A stretch of DNA of 64,000 nucleotides from contig JAUIRK010001052.1 in NCBI GenBank assembly GCA_030549495.1, forward strand, positions 558,001-622,000, read 5' to 3'. Positions 22,631-34,720 of this stretch are shown here, piece by piece. The position numbers and the translations under genes are program-made. Numbering within the stretch: position 1 is the stretch's first letter; every line of letters begins with the position of its first letter. The stretch comes from Nectonema munidae. Taxonomy: Eukaryota > Nematomorpha > Nectonematoida > Nectonematidae. A model generated the notes under the pieces. The model saw only the letters and a program-made list of their open reading frames with translations, did not search any database and was not told the DNA's origin.

Positions 22631-24615
22631 GCAGTTGAAATTCAATAAACATTTAGCAATCGTGTTTCCTCTCTTTCAGTTAGTTTGAAAAGTCTTAAAC
22701 ATCTAAATTTTAATGCAATAAATTTGCTTAGCCATCCATAACACTTGGTCGTATTACAAAAGGAAATTAACGTTAACTCGAGCGCTTCCTTGTAGATCAC
22801 TAGGCTGCAACTCATCAATCTGAGTTTGACCAAATTTAATATTTTCTTCAGAATCTAAAATTATCTCTACAATCTAAATATGTAAATTTTTCTTATCCAT
22901 TTACATACACTTTGTTTTCAATGTCTTAAACAGTATTTGAATATGAGAACAAGAAGGTGACGAAGAAACACAAACAGCATCTTCTAACACAAATTTGATG
23001 TCAGCAAGAGTGCCAGAGCATATCCTTTATTCATTCTCTATGCTCTAGTAACATACAATTACCACTCTTATAAACTGTATTGAAAGCAGCGGTGTAAAAC
23101 ACATATACTTCACTAGATTAGATATACTCAAATTCAAAACTAACTGGTGTAAAGCATCTGCAATGTTTTAACCTGTTCCACTGACAAGCTAGAGAATACC
23201 AAAAATTTGATTAAATTGTTTGCCAGAAATTAGAATTGACAGATTTTTAGCATTTTCATGACCAGTAATATCTTCATTTAGTTTGCCGCCCCAATGTATT
23301 TGCAGAATTTGTTTCAATAATTCTGCTTCACCTTTAGGATTTTGCTCAAAGGCTGGATTGATGGAATCAAGATTTTAGAAAAAGCTCATCACTTACTTTC
23401 ACCGCATCAAATGATACAAGCATTCAAGAATCTATAAGCTTTACTCCCTTAGACTTTTATTAACTTTGTCTAGAAATAAAATGGCTATTGATGTTGGGCA
23501 ATAGATTCTTCATCGGAAATTGAACCTTGCTTATTCCATTTCCAATTTGAAGGACAACTTGAAAGCAGTCTTGCTTCGAAATAGGCATTTTTTTCTCTTT
23601 AAACAAAGTTTCCTGCTATCTAGCAATTTCTTTTTTTGTAAAAGTATTTTATCCACTCCAAATATTGTGTCTTTTTACCCTTTTTATCGTTGCAGTAAAA
23701 AGCATTAAATATTTCATTAATAACAATAACTAGGTGAATAAATTTACTCTTATGGTTCCTATCTGTTTTCAGGACCGTAAAGTTTTTTTGGACAATTATA
23801 TAATATTTAGATTATGAATATTTATGTTCGATTTTATTACAGTAAGGAGGGGTGGTAATCTTTCAATTACTACCAATTATTTTTAACAATGTTTTCACAC
23901 AACTTTCATGTTTAAACTGAAGTTTTTAAAACTTTACGAAGAATACATTTAAATAAAAATATTATTGAATTGTAATGCATAGAAAATGCTCAAGCCTCGG
24001 AAGTAAATATTGTTTCAACGCCATCCCTCAGATATCTAAATAATAACCTAAGTTTTCTTTTTGCTGAAATTTATTGCATAAATATTACGACAATGTAAAT
24101 CAGATATGGATATAATATTTGGACGCTATGGCTAAAACATGACCATTTGTTAGAGCAGTCTGGTTATCAATTGGATAATACATTTCTCTAGGGCGACATC
24201 AACACGAGAAACACCTGATCATCAAGATTTAACAAATAAATTTCTCTTATACTTTTGTAAATGTGATCGTATGCTTTTCTCAGGGGTGTCAAATATACGA
24301 TTTAGTTTATTCATTTTTCGTTTCCTTCTTCACACTAAATTTCATTTACAACTTTGATTAAGAATCAATATTTCTAACACTGCTATGAATAATTCGTTTT
24401 ACTTTATAAATATTGAAGTGGGAGATAATGGGCTACTCTTGATCAGTATTAACGTTGCGCATCCATATTCTTTTAATAAAAAAATTTCCAATATGAGAAG
24501 TATTTTTAAAAGTTTGATTAAACTCCACAGCGTGACACGTCCCCACTTAAAATAAATTTTGAATTATTTGTTTATGATAACTAAATAATAGCGATTCTAA
24601 ACTAGTGAGTTATTT
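22631..24615. other. unassigned region with coding-like minus-strand fragments
   Basis: Minus-strand 23187-23362 is open with balanced amino-acid use (INPAFEQNPKGEAELL, then IHWGGKLNEDITGHENAKNL), and 22642-22833 is open on the same strand. No family was recognised. They may be parts of one decayed mobile-element gene. The rest is AT-rich. Confidence 0.3.
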
Positions 24616-24945
24616 ATTTTTAAAAAGTAATTAAATACAAACTAACTAAATAACTATCTAGCTAACTAATTAATCAACTATCTGACTCCGACACTAAGTG
24701 ATTATAAAAATCGACTTCAACTGCAAATACCTAAGAACTTAATAAATTCAACACCAACTCTTTGCTTCAGATTATGAGTAAAGAAGGCACACTCTATATT
24801 CATATAAAATTATACTATTTATTTTCTTTATAAAAAATTATTTTTTAATATTAACTACGACTTCAAACTCCTAAATTTTATTAGAAACCGATTCTGACTC
24901 CAACTCTTTAAAATCTCAGACTCTTACTCCCCAATCCTGCTAACT
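24616..24945 (-). repeat. GAGTCGG-family dispersed repeat, minus orientation
   Basis: The minus strand reads GGAGTCAGAATCGGTTTCTAATAAAATTTAGGAGTTTGAAGTCGTAG, then further on GTTGGTGTTGAATTTATTAAG and AGTGTCGGAGTCAG. These are the same word order and spacing as the plus-strand copy at 37.76-38.02 kb. Confidence 0.6.
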
Positions 24946-25494
24946 AACTACCTAGTCAAATATTTATTAAATATGTTTGATCTTCATACACCGATTACCG
25001 AATTAATTGAAAAATAATATCTCACGGTCAGTTGTCCTACATTAAAGTACCTCACTACGATTTTTAACAAAAAAATTGAGTTTTTTGATTTAACTTTATC
25101 AAGATATTTCAGTTTACTAAACTAAATAAAATTGTAAGAAACTAATAAAATAACAGATACGTTTAATTACAGGCCTTGTTGTAATGAAGAATCAATGAAT
25201 ATTTTATTCTCTGAGAAACTTTTTCCCCACCCTCGTGAGTAAAACATATAGGCACCCCTCTGTAAATTTTTTGGGCCTCTCTTGTTCAAATTCGCAGCTA
25301 CGATACTGCAGCCTTGTGATTTTTAGATTCGAGGAAAGAATTATGTGCTCTACAATACCAGTTTCCATAAAGGTGCCTTTTAAAAATACTTCTTTGTGCT
25401 TTGACATTTACACTCGATATGTGTGTCTCTTAGGACGGATATAGAAAATTTACCCTAAAGCGATTTTATAAAAAAAATTTAACACATATTCTTA
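24946..25494. other. AT-rich spacer
   Basis: No supported feature. Overlapping open frames on both strands at 25204-25444 are short and match nothing known to me. Confidence 0.4.
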
Positions 25495-25610
25495 ATGCTA
25501 AAGTACCTTAGAGTGATTTCAAAAAAACGCAAACTTACACCGCTTATATCGAACTATGAGTTACATTAATGAAGATTAAATTTGGAATCTTACATGATAC
25601 CTTATGCTTT
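25495..25610. repeat. dispersed repeat shared with 48.5 kb
   Basis: AAAGTACCTTAGAGTGATTTC, then TTACACCGCTTATATCGAACTATGAG here parallels AAAGGTACCGTGGGATGTTTTC, then TTGCGCCACTTGTATCGAACTATGAAG at 48502-48570. Confidence 0.5.
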
Positions 25611-26568
25611 TGAAGCCTAATCCGAATTTGGACCATGAATGACCGGAGTCAGTAACGTAAACAGGAATTTGCGCAAGTGCCCAAAAATTTTGTAGGGGCA
25701 TAAATATTTTTTAAAGCACATATAATATATTTTCTCAAGAATCTAAAAGTATTTTCAAAAATTTGCAGCTTACCCGTTAACGCCCAATGTCGACTTTACA
25801 AAAATAAAATCGTTTGGGTTCATCAAAGCTCTTTAATACAAATCTTCTGCTTTACATTAGAAATCGTGTGATTATTCTGGTAGTTAACGGGTTTGTTACT
25901 TTTAAAAATAAAACTGAAAGACCCTACCCCCCCCCATTGAAGGACCTAATTGTCATTATTATAAATTGATTATACAAATATAATAGAATTTAACAATTTT
26001 AATTTCAACATTACTAATTAAGGATCATAAAAATTCTTTTGCCTAAACTTCAACCTTGTCTATTCAATTCGCGTAATTTAGATTCTACAGATACATGATA
26101 TATTAAAAATTTATTGAAATATCTAATAATCAAAAAAAATTAAATATTAAAAAAAATATATTTCAAGAGATATATTTTATTTATCCAATATTATCAAAGC
26201 CACCTTCAAAAAAAAATTTCAAAGCCTTATAGGCTTAAATATTCAGAACAAATATCATATAGAATTATAAATACTTATATATTTTACTTTTTAAATATTA
26301 TATAAAAAATTTGCTTTAAAAAACTACTTTAAAACATAAAAAATTGAATAATATTCATTTTCATCGCTTAAACAAATTAATCAGTCTAAATAATTAAACT
26401 AAAAAAAGCAAAAGACTGATATATGCAGTTATAAAAATTTAATTTAAAAGGGCAATATTCTTGATTTTATTAGTATTTTGCTATATTTTCAAGATATTCA
26501 GTTTCTGTTTGTTACTAAACAACTGTCTAATCCTTTAGACACATCTAAACAGACACAGCTAATGATGA
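25611..26568. other. AT-rich spacer
   Basis: A poly-C run lies near 25927 and long A/T tracts at 26080-26420. No gene or recognised repeat. Confidence 0.4.
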
Positions 26569-26569
26569 T

Positions 26570-28189
26570 AATATAAATGATAACGTATCTAATTATCTTG
26601 AAAAAGTTAATCATCGATTTACTCTAAATAAAATAAATGAAATCGACATTATTACTGCAATGAATGAAATCAAATCAAAAAATTCATGTGATATCAGCAA
26701 TATTTCAATATATAAATTGAGTTTGATATTAAACTATATAATCAAATATCTAGTTATTGCCTTCAATTCATGTATCGAGTTCAGTGTTTATCCTACTTCA
26801 TTTAAACTTGCAAAGGTGATTCCCGTTTTCAAAAAAGGGAATAAATTTTCAATCAATAATTATAGGCCTATAAATATTATCAATACGCTATCAAAACTTT
26901 TCGAAAAAATTATATATAACCAGATTCATTCATATATAAACAAATTAAATTTATTATACAAATATCAGTTTGGGTTTAGGTCTAAATATAGTACAGAACA
27001 TCTACATATATTTTTTTTAGAAAAAATCCAATATTATTTAGATAACTCAGATAGTGTTATAGCTATATTTCTCGATTTAAGTAAATCGTTCGATACGATT
27101 TCACATTCAAAACTTTTAATAAAATTGGATCATTTTGGCTTTTCTCAGTCTACTATATCTTTTTTTGAATCATATCTTTCATATAGACAACAACTTGTTA
27201 CTATAGACAATATAAATTCCTCGATAAAACATACTTCTTCTGGAGTACCTCAGGGTTCCATTTTGGGGCCAATACTGTTTTGCTTATATATAAATGATAT
27301 TTACACTTCAAATACGATATTTGATTATTACTTGTTTGCTGATGACATAACACTATTATTACCACTTTCTAGATTTAGTACCCTTTCTAATATTTCTGAG
27401 GATATTTCTTCAAACTTAAATTCAATAGACAAATGGTGCACTGCAAATTCTCTGAAGATAAATCATGATAAATTAAAAGCAATGGTATTTTCTAATAACA
27501 ATATTACTTGTCGCAAATTATATGCCAGTAGGTTTGGTCTTGAGATAGTTAATCTTTTAGGTTTAATGGTGAACAATAAGTGTTCATGGTCAGATCATGT
27601 AAATTACTTGTCTTCTAAAGTAAGTAGTGTACTTGGTTTGTTTAAAAGATTTAAAAATGATTTCAATATAAACATTAAATTAAATTTATATAATTCTTTG
27701 GTGTTACCTCATTTTTACTATAGCGTAGTAAATTGGGGTCATGCTAATATTTCTAAGCTTGAAATTTTACAAAAGAAAGTTTTAAGAACAGTATTTAATT
27801 TAAAGTACAGAGAGCACACCACACCATCGTTTGTTAATAATAATTTATTGAAATTAAAGGATATATATCATGTTCAGATATCAAAATTTATATACAAATA
27901 CAATCATAATATGCTTCCTATAATTTTCAATGATTGGATTTCTTCAATATATCAAAATCCACATCACTCGCTGCTGTTTCCAACTAAATTTGTAATCCCA
28001 TATTTTAGGCTTCCAACTTCTAAAAGGTATTTAAAATATAGAGTAATATGCTTTTGGAATGAATTTTTATATAACTCGGAACTCATTTGTACTTCGTCTT
28101 ATAATTTTAAATATAAAATAAAAGAATACTTTATAAGTAAATATGAAATCAATTGTATAATTAAGGATTGTTTCTTATGTTCAACCTAG
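26570..28189 (+). CDS. jockey-type LINE reverse transcriptase, frame uninterrupted, 5'-truncated
   Basis: A frame of at least 509 codons from ATG 26660, open in frame some 90 bases further upstream. Reverse-transcriptase motifs are in order: VIPVFKKGN and NNYRPI (fingers), YQFGFR, motif A IFLDLSKSFDTI with its catalytic Asp, motif B SGVPQGSILGP, motif C FADD with both Asp residues, then NSLKINHDK. A conserved C-terminal part follows (NWGHA, and a FWNEFLY segment near residue 470). The endonuclease domain expected upstream is absent, so this is a 5'-truncated insertion typical of target-primed reverse transcription. No stop or shift was seen, so the copy is young compared with the other LINEs here. 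Codon use is very AT-rich, like its surroundings. Confidence 0.92.
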   Translation, partial: NINDNVSNYLEKVNHRFTLNKINEIDIITAMNEIKSKNSCDISNISIYKLSLILNYIIKYLVIAFNSCIEFSVYPTSFKLAKVIPVFKKGNKFSINNYRPINIINTLSKLFEKIIYNQIHSYINKLNLLYKYQFGFRSKYSTEHLHIFFLEKIQYYLDNSDSVIAIFLDLSKSFDTISHSKLLIKLDHFGFSQSTISFFESYLSYRQQLVTIDNINSSIKHTSSGVPQGSILGPILFCLYINDIYTSNTIFDYYLFADDITLLLPLSRFSTLSNISEDISSNLNSIDKWCTANSLKINHDKLKAMVFSNNNITCRKLYASRFGLEIVNLLGLMVNNKCSWSDHVNYLSSKVSSVLGLFKRFKNDFNINIKLNLYNSLVLPHFYYSVVNWGHANISKLEILQKKVLRTVFNLKYREHTTPSFVNNNLLKLKDIYHVQISKFIYKYNHNMLPIIFNDWISSIYQNPHHSLLFPTKFVIPYFRLPTSKRYLKYRVICFWNEFLYNSELICTSSYNFKYKIKEYFISKYEINCIIKDCFLCST

Positions 28190-28666
28190 TAACACTAACT
28201 CCTATTTATAGTATATATATACCCTCATCTTGAGTATTCTGAATAATTTTCTCCATAATTATACATAAATATTTATCAAACCCTGTCTTCGTATATGATT
28301 CGTAGCATTTGTATAATCTTTCCTTCTTTGTGATGTTTTTTTTCTTCCTTTTTTTACTATTTAGTTATTTATTCGTCATTCTTTTCTATGATGTAATTAT
28401 TTATTTTATGATTATTATATAAACTATTTTCAAATACATTTTTTACATATATTGTTAACTTTTCTATATTTGTTCTGGATAAAATGAATTCTATTAGGAT
28501 ACTCATACCAGCGGCTTGAAATGGCCTTTTGAGTTTCCTCGTATTTTAACGTGAAATTTGTAATACACCTTTTCTTCATAAATATTTTATAATGATGAAA
28601 TGACATGAATATTTTTATTGTTTTCTTTGTTATGCGAAATAAATTCTTCTTCTTCTTCTTCTTCTT
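28190..28666 (+). mobile_element. 3' untranslated region and (TTC)n tail of the jockey-type LINE
   Basis: After the TAG at 28187-28189 the element continues through an AT-rich tail to AATAAATTC at about 28640 and a run of seven and two-thirds TTC units (28644-28666). A simple-sequence tail replacing poly-A is common in jockey/CR1-like LINEs. Confidence 0.7.
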
Positions 28667-28689
28667 AGAAACGCTAAAATATATTTTAA

Positions 28690-28862
28690 TTTTGGAGATA
28701 TCAAAGCACTTTCAGCCGTAAGGCTATATATGCTCGCATTATGCTTAAGATGTTTAATTACAGTTTTTGTGAATTTTTTTAGAGTTGGGAGCCTTGGGGA
28801 GCGAACCCCTGACCTTCAACTGTTAAGCTGAGAGGTACACCGTAACAACCATTGAAGCTCTG
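28690..28862 (-). mobile_element. tRNA-like SINE or LINE-tail fragment
   Basis: The minus strand has GTGTACCTCTCAGCTTAACAG followed, after 13 bases, by GGGGTTCGCTCCCC. The latter is a good pol III B-box, the former a weak A-box. The downstream part includes AAAGTGCTTTGATATCTCC, similar to AGAGTGCTTTGACATCTCTCC at the 3' end of the 45.1 kb LINE. No full cloverleaf can be drawn. Confidence 0.45.
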
Positions 28863-29239
28863 TAATCCCATCTATAAAAATAAATTTGAAAAAGTAAAAC
28901 TATATAAAAATGAAAAGAATTCATTGTCTTAAACTGTAAGAACTCTTTATATCACTAGAAGCTTCTTTTATGCATGATCGATGTGTGCGTATTATTTATT
29001 AAATGCGTACATCGGTAAATTTATGTGTGTATCGTGAAAATTATATTTGAAGTATATAAATGGTCGTCAAAACATCATTGATCTGTATTTATTTATATTA
29101 TTCTTGTAATCTTGAAACAGTTTTATTGATATTTTTCCTTACTGGAAAAGAGACGAGCCATTATATTATCTATTTACAAATCATCTAGCATTGAAACATT
29201 TTTTTCTATGAAAAGCGTATTCATATTATAAATTCGAAA
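28863..29239. other. AT-rich spacer
   Basis: No supported feature between the SINE-like fragment and the piggyBac relic. Confidence 0.4.
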
Positions 29240-29900
29240 ACGTGATCATTTTAATGTCTTCATCTTCGGATTGTTTCTCTTCTTCAGAGTCAAGCATTTC
29301 TACTCTCATGATTCTAAAACCGCAAAATATGTATATTAGGATTCTGAATATTCAGATGAAACGTTTAGTGTTTTATATAGTCTTATTGCTCCAGATAGTC
29401 AACATATGGCAGATCATTTCCTCAAAATATTAGAAATGTTCAATCTGAACCTCCAGGTCCCAAAGGGGAATAAAATCTTTAGGGAATTCCTGAGATATTG
29501 ATAGAATATAACAAATTTAAATCAGGTGTAGATGTTAGCAATAGAATGCTGAGAGAGTTCACAACATATAAACCCTCAAGGAGATGGCCTTTTCTGATAT
29601 TTTATAATTATCTGGACATTATGCTCACACTAGCTGGATTATACAAAAGTACAATTGTCCAGTGTTTTTTCCTTCAACTCGTAAATGTATTAGTAAGTAC
29701 TTCATCGGTGATTTGTCATTGAAGTTAAGTGAACTATCAATGCGAACAAGGTGCAATTATCCGTTTACCCACCGTCAAATAAAAGATCTCATAGGTTTCT
29801 ATGGAATCGAGTAAGATCCAATTCAACAATCTACTTCTACACGAGGATATTGTTATATTTCCACGTGTAAATCTATAAAAAAAAAACACAATAAAGAGTT
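29240..29900 (+). pseudogene. piggyBac-type transposase relic
   Basis: 29498-29650 reads YNKFKSGVDVSNRMLREFTT then KPSRRWPFLIFYNYLDI, the C-terminal catalytic region of piggyBac transposases with the GVD...D motif and the RRWP block. Upstream, 29242-29330 encodes an acidic/Ser-rich N-terminus in one frame, and 29345-29490 shifts to another. Downstream 29725-29880 reads LSLKLSELSMRTRCNY then TRGYCYISTC, a remnant of the Cys-rich tail. The middle of the catalytic domain is deleted, so it is a dead internal-deletion copy. TTAA ends were not identified. Confidence 0.8.
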
Positions 29901-32370
29901 TTAAATGACATAAATCAGTTTGTAAATCTCATACAATGTATTTATGTGAAAAATGTGACAAATAATGTTTAATATCTTTATATTGTTTTATTATCATTGA
30001 AAATGGTAATGCTTTGTTTACTAATTTTACTTTTTATTAATTTTAATTTAAAATAAAGCTTTGTTCATGAGATTTGTTATTTTTTTATAAATATTTTTTT
30101 TCTTAGAAAAATTAACCTGTTCTAGAAATATATATGATAATTTGAATATCGCGTTTGTATATGTTAGTGGGCTAAATCTCCAATTCAAAAATCGATTAAC
30201 TCTCAATTCCGTCTTAAGAAGGTTAAGGTTAAATTTTCGAGTATATATTGTTAAGTGTCTAGTCGAAGCCAACAACATACACTTCGTATCGATGTATTAA
30301 GGTAAAGTATAATATTTTATTTTCGAACCACAAAAGATTATATGTGAGTACCACCGTGCGCCTGCATAAATTCAAGGGTTACCAGCCATTAAGCACTCTA
30401 AGCCACGATGCTTAGAATTTTAAATTTTCTTTCTGCCCCCACCAAAAGATTCTCAATCAAGAAGTTTATTTTATTTGTTAAAGATCATGACATTCAAACA
30501 AGTTTCAAATCATTGAACAAAGACTAATTAAAGCCACATGTAGTTCCAACCAAGAGAAAATACAGGATAAAATAAAACAAAAACTTTTCACGTAGGCATG
30601 ATATATGTTTACACGTTAACTTGCAAAAAACTTATCATGAATAATATACACTTACACATATACGCATAAATTAATCAGTGGTCTGGCAAGACAACGAGAG
30701 ACAACAAAAAGAAACAATGAAATGTATAGAAAGTATAGGCATTTGTCATACATATTATATATCTAAATAATTTTTTTTGATGACCCCCAGAAAATCAACT
30801 TCCAATTAAGATTTCTTAATGAAAATTTGCATATTTTCTAATACGGTGCTAGATAAAATCTATTAACGTTACAGGTGCGATGGTGCTTTCAGTTCCGGCT
30901 CTACTAAGTGCAGGGCCTGTAGCAGATCGATTAAATTTACAAATGATTGTCAGGAAATAAAAAATATTTTAATAAAATTGTTCTAAATTCTACAAAAAAA
31001 ATAAAAACCACAAAATTCAAGAGCAAAAATTTATTTTAAGGAGGAAACATAAAAGAAGAATTTAAGAAAATTTTAAAAATAACTTTAAAGGGTTTTTCGA
31101 CTCATTTTTCAACTAAGCACGGGGTCCTTGTAAAGCGCGGAGCCTGTAGCCCACTAGAAAAGTAACTGGATAATTTCTTTCTGGATAATTGTCACTAGGT
31201 TAATTGCCCCAGACAACAGCCCCGGAAATATTTAATAAATCAAATATGCTTAATTTTATAGATATGGTTTTTATATAATTAATATTTGAGTTAGTGTTTT
31301 GATTAATATTATAGTTAGTGTTTTTATGTTAGACTTAGTTTTTGTGATATGATTAATTTTAGACTTATTATTTTTGATGTAATTGCTCAAAATTAGGTAT
31401 TTTTTATAAATATCTAAAATAAAAGAATATTTGATCTTGAAATTTTGATAGCGTGGGCTTTTTTAAGTCATACTCTAAAAATGGTTCTTTCTTTTTTTAC
31501 TTATCTTAGTAAAAAATTTTTACCAAAAAAAGTTTATAAATTGATTTTTAGTCAACCTGAGAACTTTTTTTCTGTAGAAAATGTTAAAGATGTTTTGCAT
31601 AAAAACGATGATGAAATTACACATACTAACCAGGTTCTATATACTTAATTTGTACATTTTCATTATTTATTTCTTTTCTTATTTACAATGTTAAATGATA
31701 ACAATCTCTAATAACACTTCCCCTTGTCAATTCTTAGACCCAAGTCCTAAATGTTTTTTCAAACAATTTACCAACTGAATTTATATGTAGGTAGCAATAA
31801 TATGAAGACAAGATAATATTTTTACATTTATAAATTTTAAGCCACAAAGTGTCTTAGTACACAGTGATTACACTTAATCAATTAATTTGATATCAACCAA
31901 GCCTGTTGACAATTGGTAAGAGGAGAGGTTGAGAAAAATCTTTTATCTCCTGCCTTTCTTTGGAATAAATCGATATCTTGTCCGTAACTTTCCGTAGTGT
32001 GCCATATTTAAAAAAATTGGCTTTTGTTGAGAATCTGCTATATGATGTTTGCAGTAAATCTATGAGCAAGGATATAATGTTGTAGTGACGACTGACTAGC
32101 ATGTGACTTAGTATCGCCCTTAATGAACTCCAGAGAGCTAATCCCTGTCTAGCTGTTGCTGAATAAGTGGGAGTTGTGGTCTACCTACGGTGTGTCACTC
32201 TCTTCTGTTGTATATGGTGCTCTCATAGTTGGCTTTCCTAGTGTAAGATGAGTGTAATTAAAATACGATCGCATGATTGGTCTTTTGGATTAGCAAATTA
32301 TACAGGCAGACGAGAGCAGATTTGATGAAGACTGTGTTTGCGTCGGAGTAGAGAAACTTCTGGAAATTAG
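29901..32370. other. spacer, no gene supported
   Basis: 30890-30920 and 31120-31155 share words of the type GCGGGGCCTGTAGC with 46575-46615 and 46955-46975, possibly a decayed short element. Open frames at 31445-31648 (+) and 31893-32102 (-) match nothing recognised. Confidence 0.35.
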
Positions 32371-32680
32371 TTAAAGCCAATATTGTATCGGATAGAGGGG
32401 TTGTTTGACAGTATTACCAATGAGTTTTAATACAAGCCTTTTCATTAGTTCTTCAGAAGAGAGAAATTTTTGACCTTCGACCACCAAATACGGAATTGAC
32501 TGAACCCACAATTCTGTTCCTTTACAAAAGATTTCGTTTTTAGAATTATGGTATAAAACCTTTACTTGGTTAGAGTTTAGCATATCTCTCGTTGAGTCTT
32601 TTTGTTACCATGCACTTGTTTCAGTGCATAAGGGGCTTTATTACATTCGATGAGTAGTGATCACTGTCTCTCCATGTCCT
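32371..32680 (-). repeat. coding-like dispersed repeat, second copy at 52.35-52.69 kb
   Basis: The minus strand reads ATCACTACTCATCGAATGTAAT, then CTAACCAAGTAAAGGTTTTATACC, then AGGAACAGAATTGTGGGTTC and ATTGGTAATACTGTCAAACA. The same words occur in the same order on plus at 52345-52650. Here the frame is open for 70 codons ([16 protein letters not shown], then ELWVQSIPYLVVEGQKF); at 52 kb it is broken. Probably part of a mobile element I do not recognise. Confidence 0.6.
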
Positions 32681-33245
32681 AATGGCAAAATCTCAAACAA
32701 AAAAATTGATTTAAACTATTCTGTTCGATCGTGTTTGCCAGTCTATTTTCTTAAAAACCCTAATTATTTTAAAATTTACTGAATTTGAAATGTCCTATTG
32801 CTAGAATAATGACACTGCTGATTTATCAAACTGTAGTAAATTTGATGAATTAATCAAGCTCATGATAGCTATAAATTCTACTTTCACAGAAATGCATGAT
32901 GAGTTTATGATGCGCCTCTGTTGTTTTAAAAGGATAAGAGTTGTTGGTATCTAAGAAAGTTTATAAGTAGGGTTTTTTAAGTTAATTAAAAAAAATAAGT
33001 CAGTTTAATTTTTGTAAGCATATAGAGTGCCCTTCTTTATTCGAAGCGAGAAGTTAGAATTGGGGTGAAATATTTTAAATTTTACTGTATTTGTAGTGTG
33101 AAGCGGATTTTGGTGAGTATTTGGAGTCTGGTCGAATATTTTCGCTCTGACTCCGCAATCTAGTAGTGTGAAAAATAGAAACAACCGAATTTTTTTTCAA
33201 AAAATTATTTATTATTTTAGTTTTTTAATAATATCAAAATTGGTT
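32681..33245. repeat. spacer with GAGTCGG-family fragment at 33060-33185
   Basis: 33100-33165 reads GAAGCGGATTTTGGTGAGTATTTGGAGTCTGG then CGCTCTGACTCCGC, matching the TTTGGAGTCGTAGTCAG word of the 37.8 kb copy. Otherwise no feature. Confidence 0.4.
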
Positions 33246-33359
33246 TTAAGCCATTTACGACCAATGTTCCCAAAGGGAACGCAGATGAACTCCTACTTTA
33301 AATTGAATTAAATAGGAATTACTAAAGTCGTCTGCTTTTCTTGGTCTTAAATGGGTTAA
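33246..33359 (-). mobile_element. TTAA-ended MITE with hairpin interior
   Basis: Ends are TTAAGCCATTTACGACCAA and, reverse-complemented, TTAACCCATTTAAGACCAAG. Inside is GTTCCCAAAGGGAAC, a perfect short palindrome, and on minus GCAGACGACTTTAGTAATTCCTATTTAATTC, shared with 5673-5751. 114 bp, non-coding. Confidence 0.8.
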
Positions 33360-34009
33360 GAGCTACTTAGCTGAACTAATGGATGTCCGCAGTTGCCTTT
33401 GAGCAGCAAATTTTGAAATTCATGGTATAATGTTTGATAGATCCTGTCTCATTTCATCTATATTCTATAACATGCTGAAGAATTATATCTAGTTGATTAC
33501 TCACCAAAGATCTTTCTTTGTTCTTCTGATAACTCTGAAAGACTGAAGATATTTAGTAATTATAACTTTGAAGAACTATTTGTCTTCCCCATCAATCAAC
33601 AAAGTTTTTAAAACATAATAATGTTTCCAAGATTCCTTTTTCGACGCCAGTTCTGTAGTTTTAAAACAAAGGCGAGAAAACTTTTAAAAAAGGAGAATAT
33701 GTATTTCCTTCCCTTGAAGTTTCAAATTTATGCTTTTTAGATGGCTAAAAATCCCGGCAAGACACGCAACACTTTTTTTTTAATCCATACTTCACTTTTC
33801 AAATGAAATACAAGATTTTATTTTTGGACCGTCAGAAACAATTTTTTTTATCTCAAGGTGACAATGACAGTGTTTCCCTTGATAACCAACGTAGTAGTGT
33901 AGAAAATAAGGGCTTCGTACTGAGTATTAATGTCTTTATATTGTTATTAAAATTGCCAAGCGTTGAGTCGTGTAGTTTTCAAATAATTTATACTTTGATT
34001 ACAGAATAA

Positions 34010-34720
34010 ACCACTTCATTAAGAAAACAGAGTCTTACTGGCGAAAGCTATCTGTACTCTGTATATCATACAATGGATATATTTGGTCTAAGTTACTATT
34101 TTTTACTATTGATCTCAACCCTAACTTTAATCCGAGCATAGCTGGTGCACCATCCGTCTACACCTCACATACATTTCCCTTAAATGTAAAACGTTTCTGA
34201 AAATTTTCCCCATTTTCTAATGATTTCAAATGAACTGTAGAACTAGAATTCGTATTTAATATCAGCGGAATAAACGTCTCAAGCAAGAATTTGAGAACAT
34301 AGGCATAGATCTGTTAACTCCTCGAATTAAAAGGAGAACAATGGTGAAACCTTTATTTCGGGCACAATTTGCTGCTTCACAACAATAGACATTTCAAGAG
34401 ACTACTTGCAGTATCATCTTTGTAGCGGTTTTCCTAAAAAGATTTACTGCTTTCAAAATTCACGGTTTTTAAGTGTTTCTTCAATTGTGCCTGGTTTTTT
34501 GTTTAGCTATTTCCAATGCAATTTCATATGAGGCCAGAACTACCTCTGTATTCTCTCGATGAGACAACTCACTGACATCAAGTCTTTGACTTTTGAGACT
34601 TTGTCCATATCCTTTGAAAAATCCAAATCATTCTTTACGTATTCTGTGTGTTTCATTTAGGATGACAAAACAAGTTTTCTTGCCTTCATTGACTTTGCAC
34701 CCAAGATAACATAGTACAAA
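34010..34720 (-). pseudogene. hAT transposase relic (ZBED5/SCAND3-like)
   Basis: Minus-strand fragments in order: LDVSELSHRENTEVVLASYE and ALEIAKQK near 34510-34600, the EELI-region largely lost, then TDGAPAMLGLKLGLR near 34105-34160 (second catalytic Asp region), then HCMIYR and FASKTLFS near 34020-34075 in a shifted frame (the CVIHR...ASKTL block). Several frameshifts and stops. Same superfamily as 1-681 and 11090-11330 but a separate insertion. Confidence 0.72.

Noticed and set aside
28780-28862. A tRNA gene on minus
   Set aside because: B-box is good but the acceptor and anticodon stems do not pair; better read as a SINE-like remnant.
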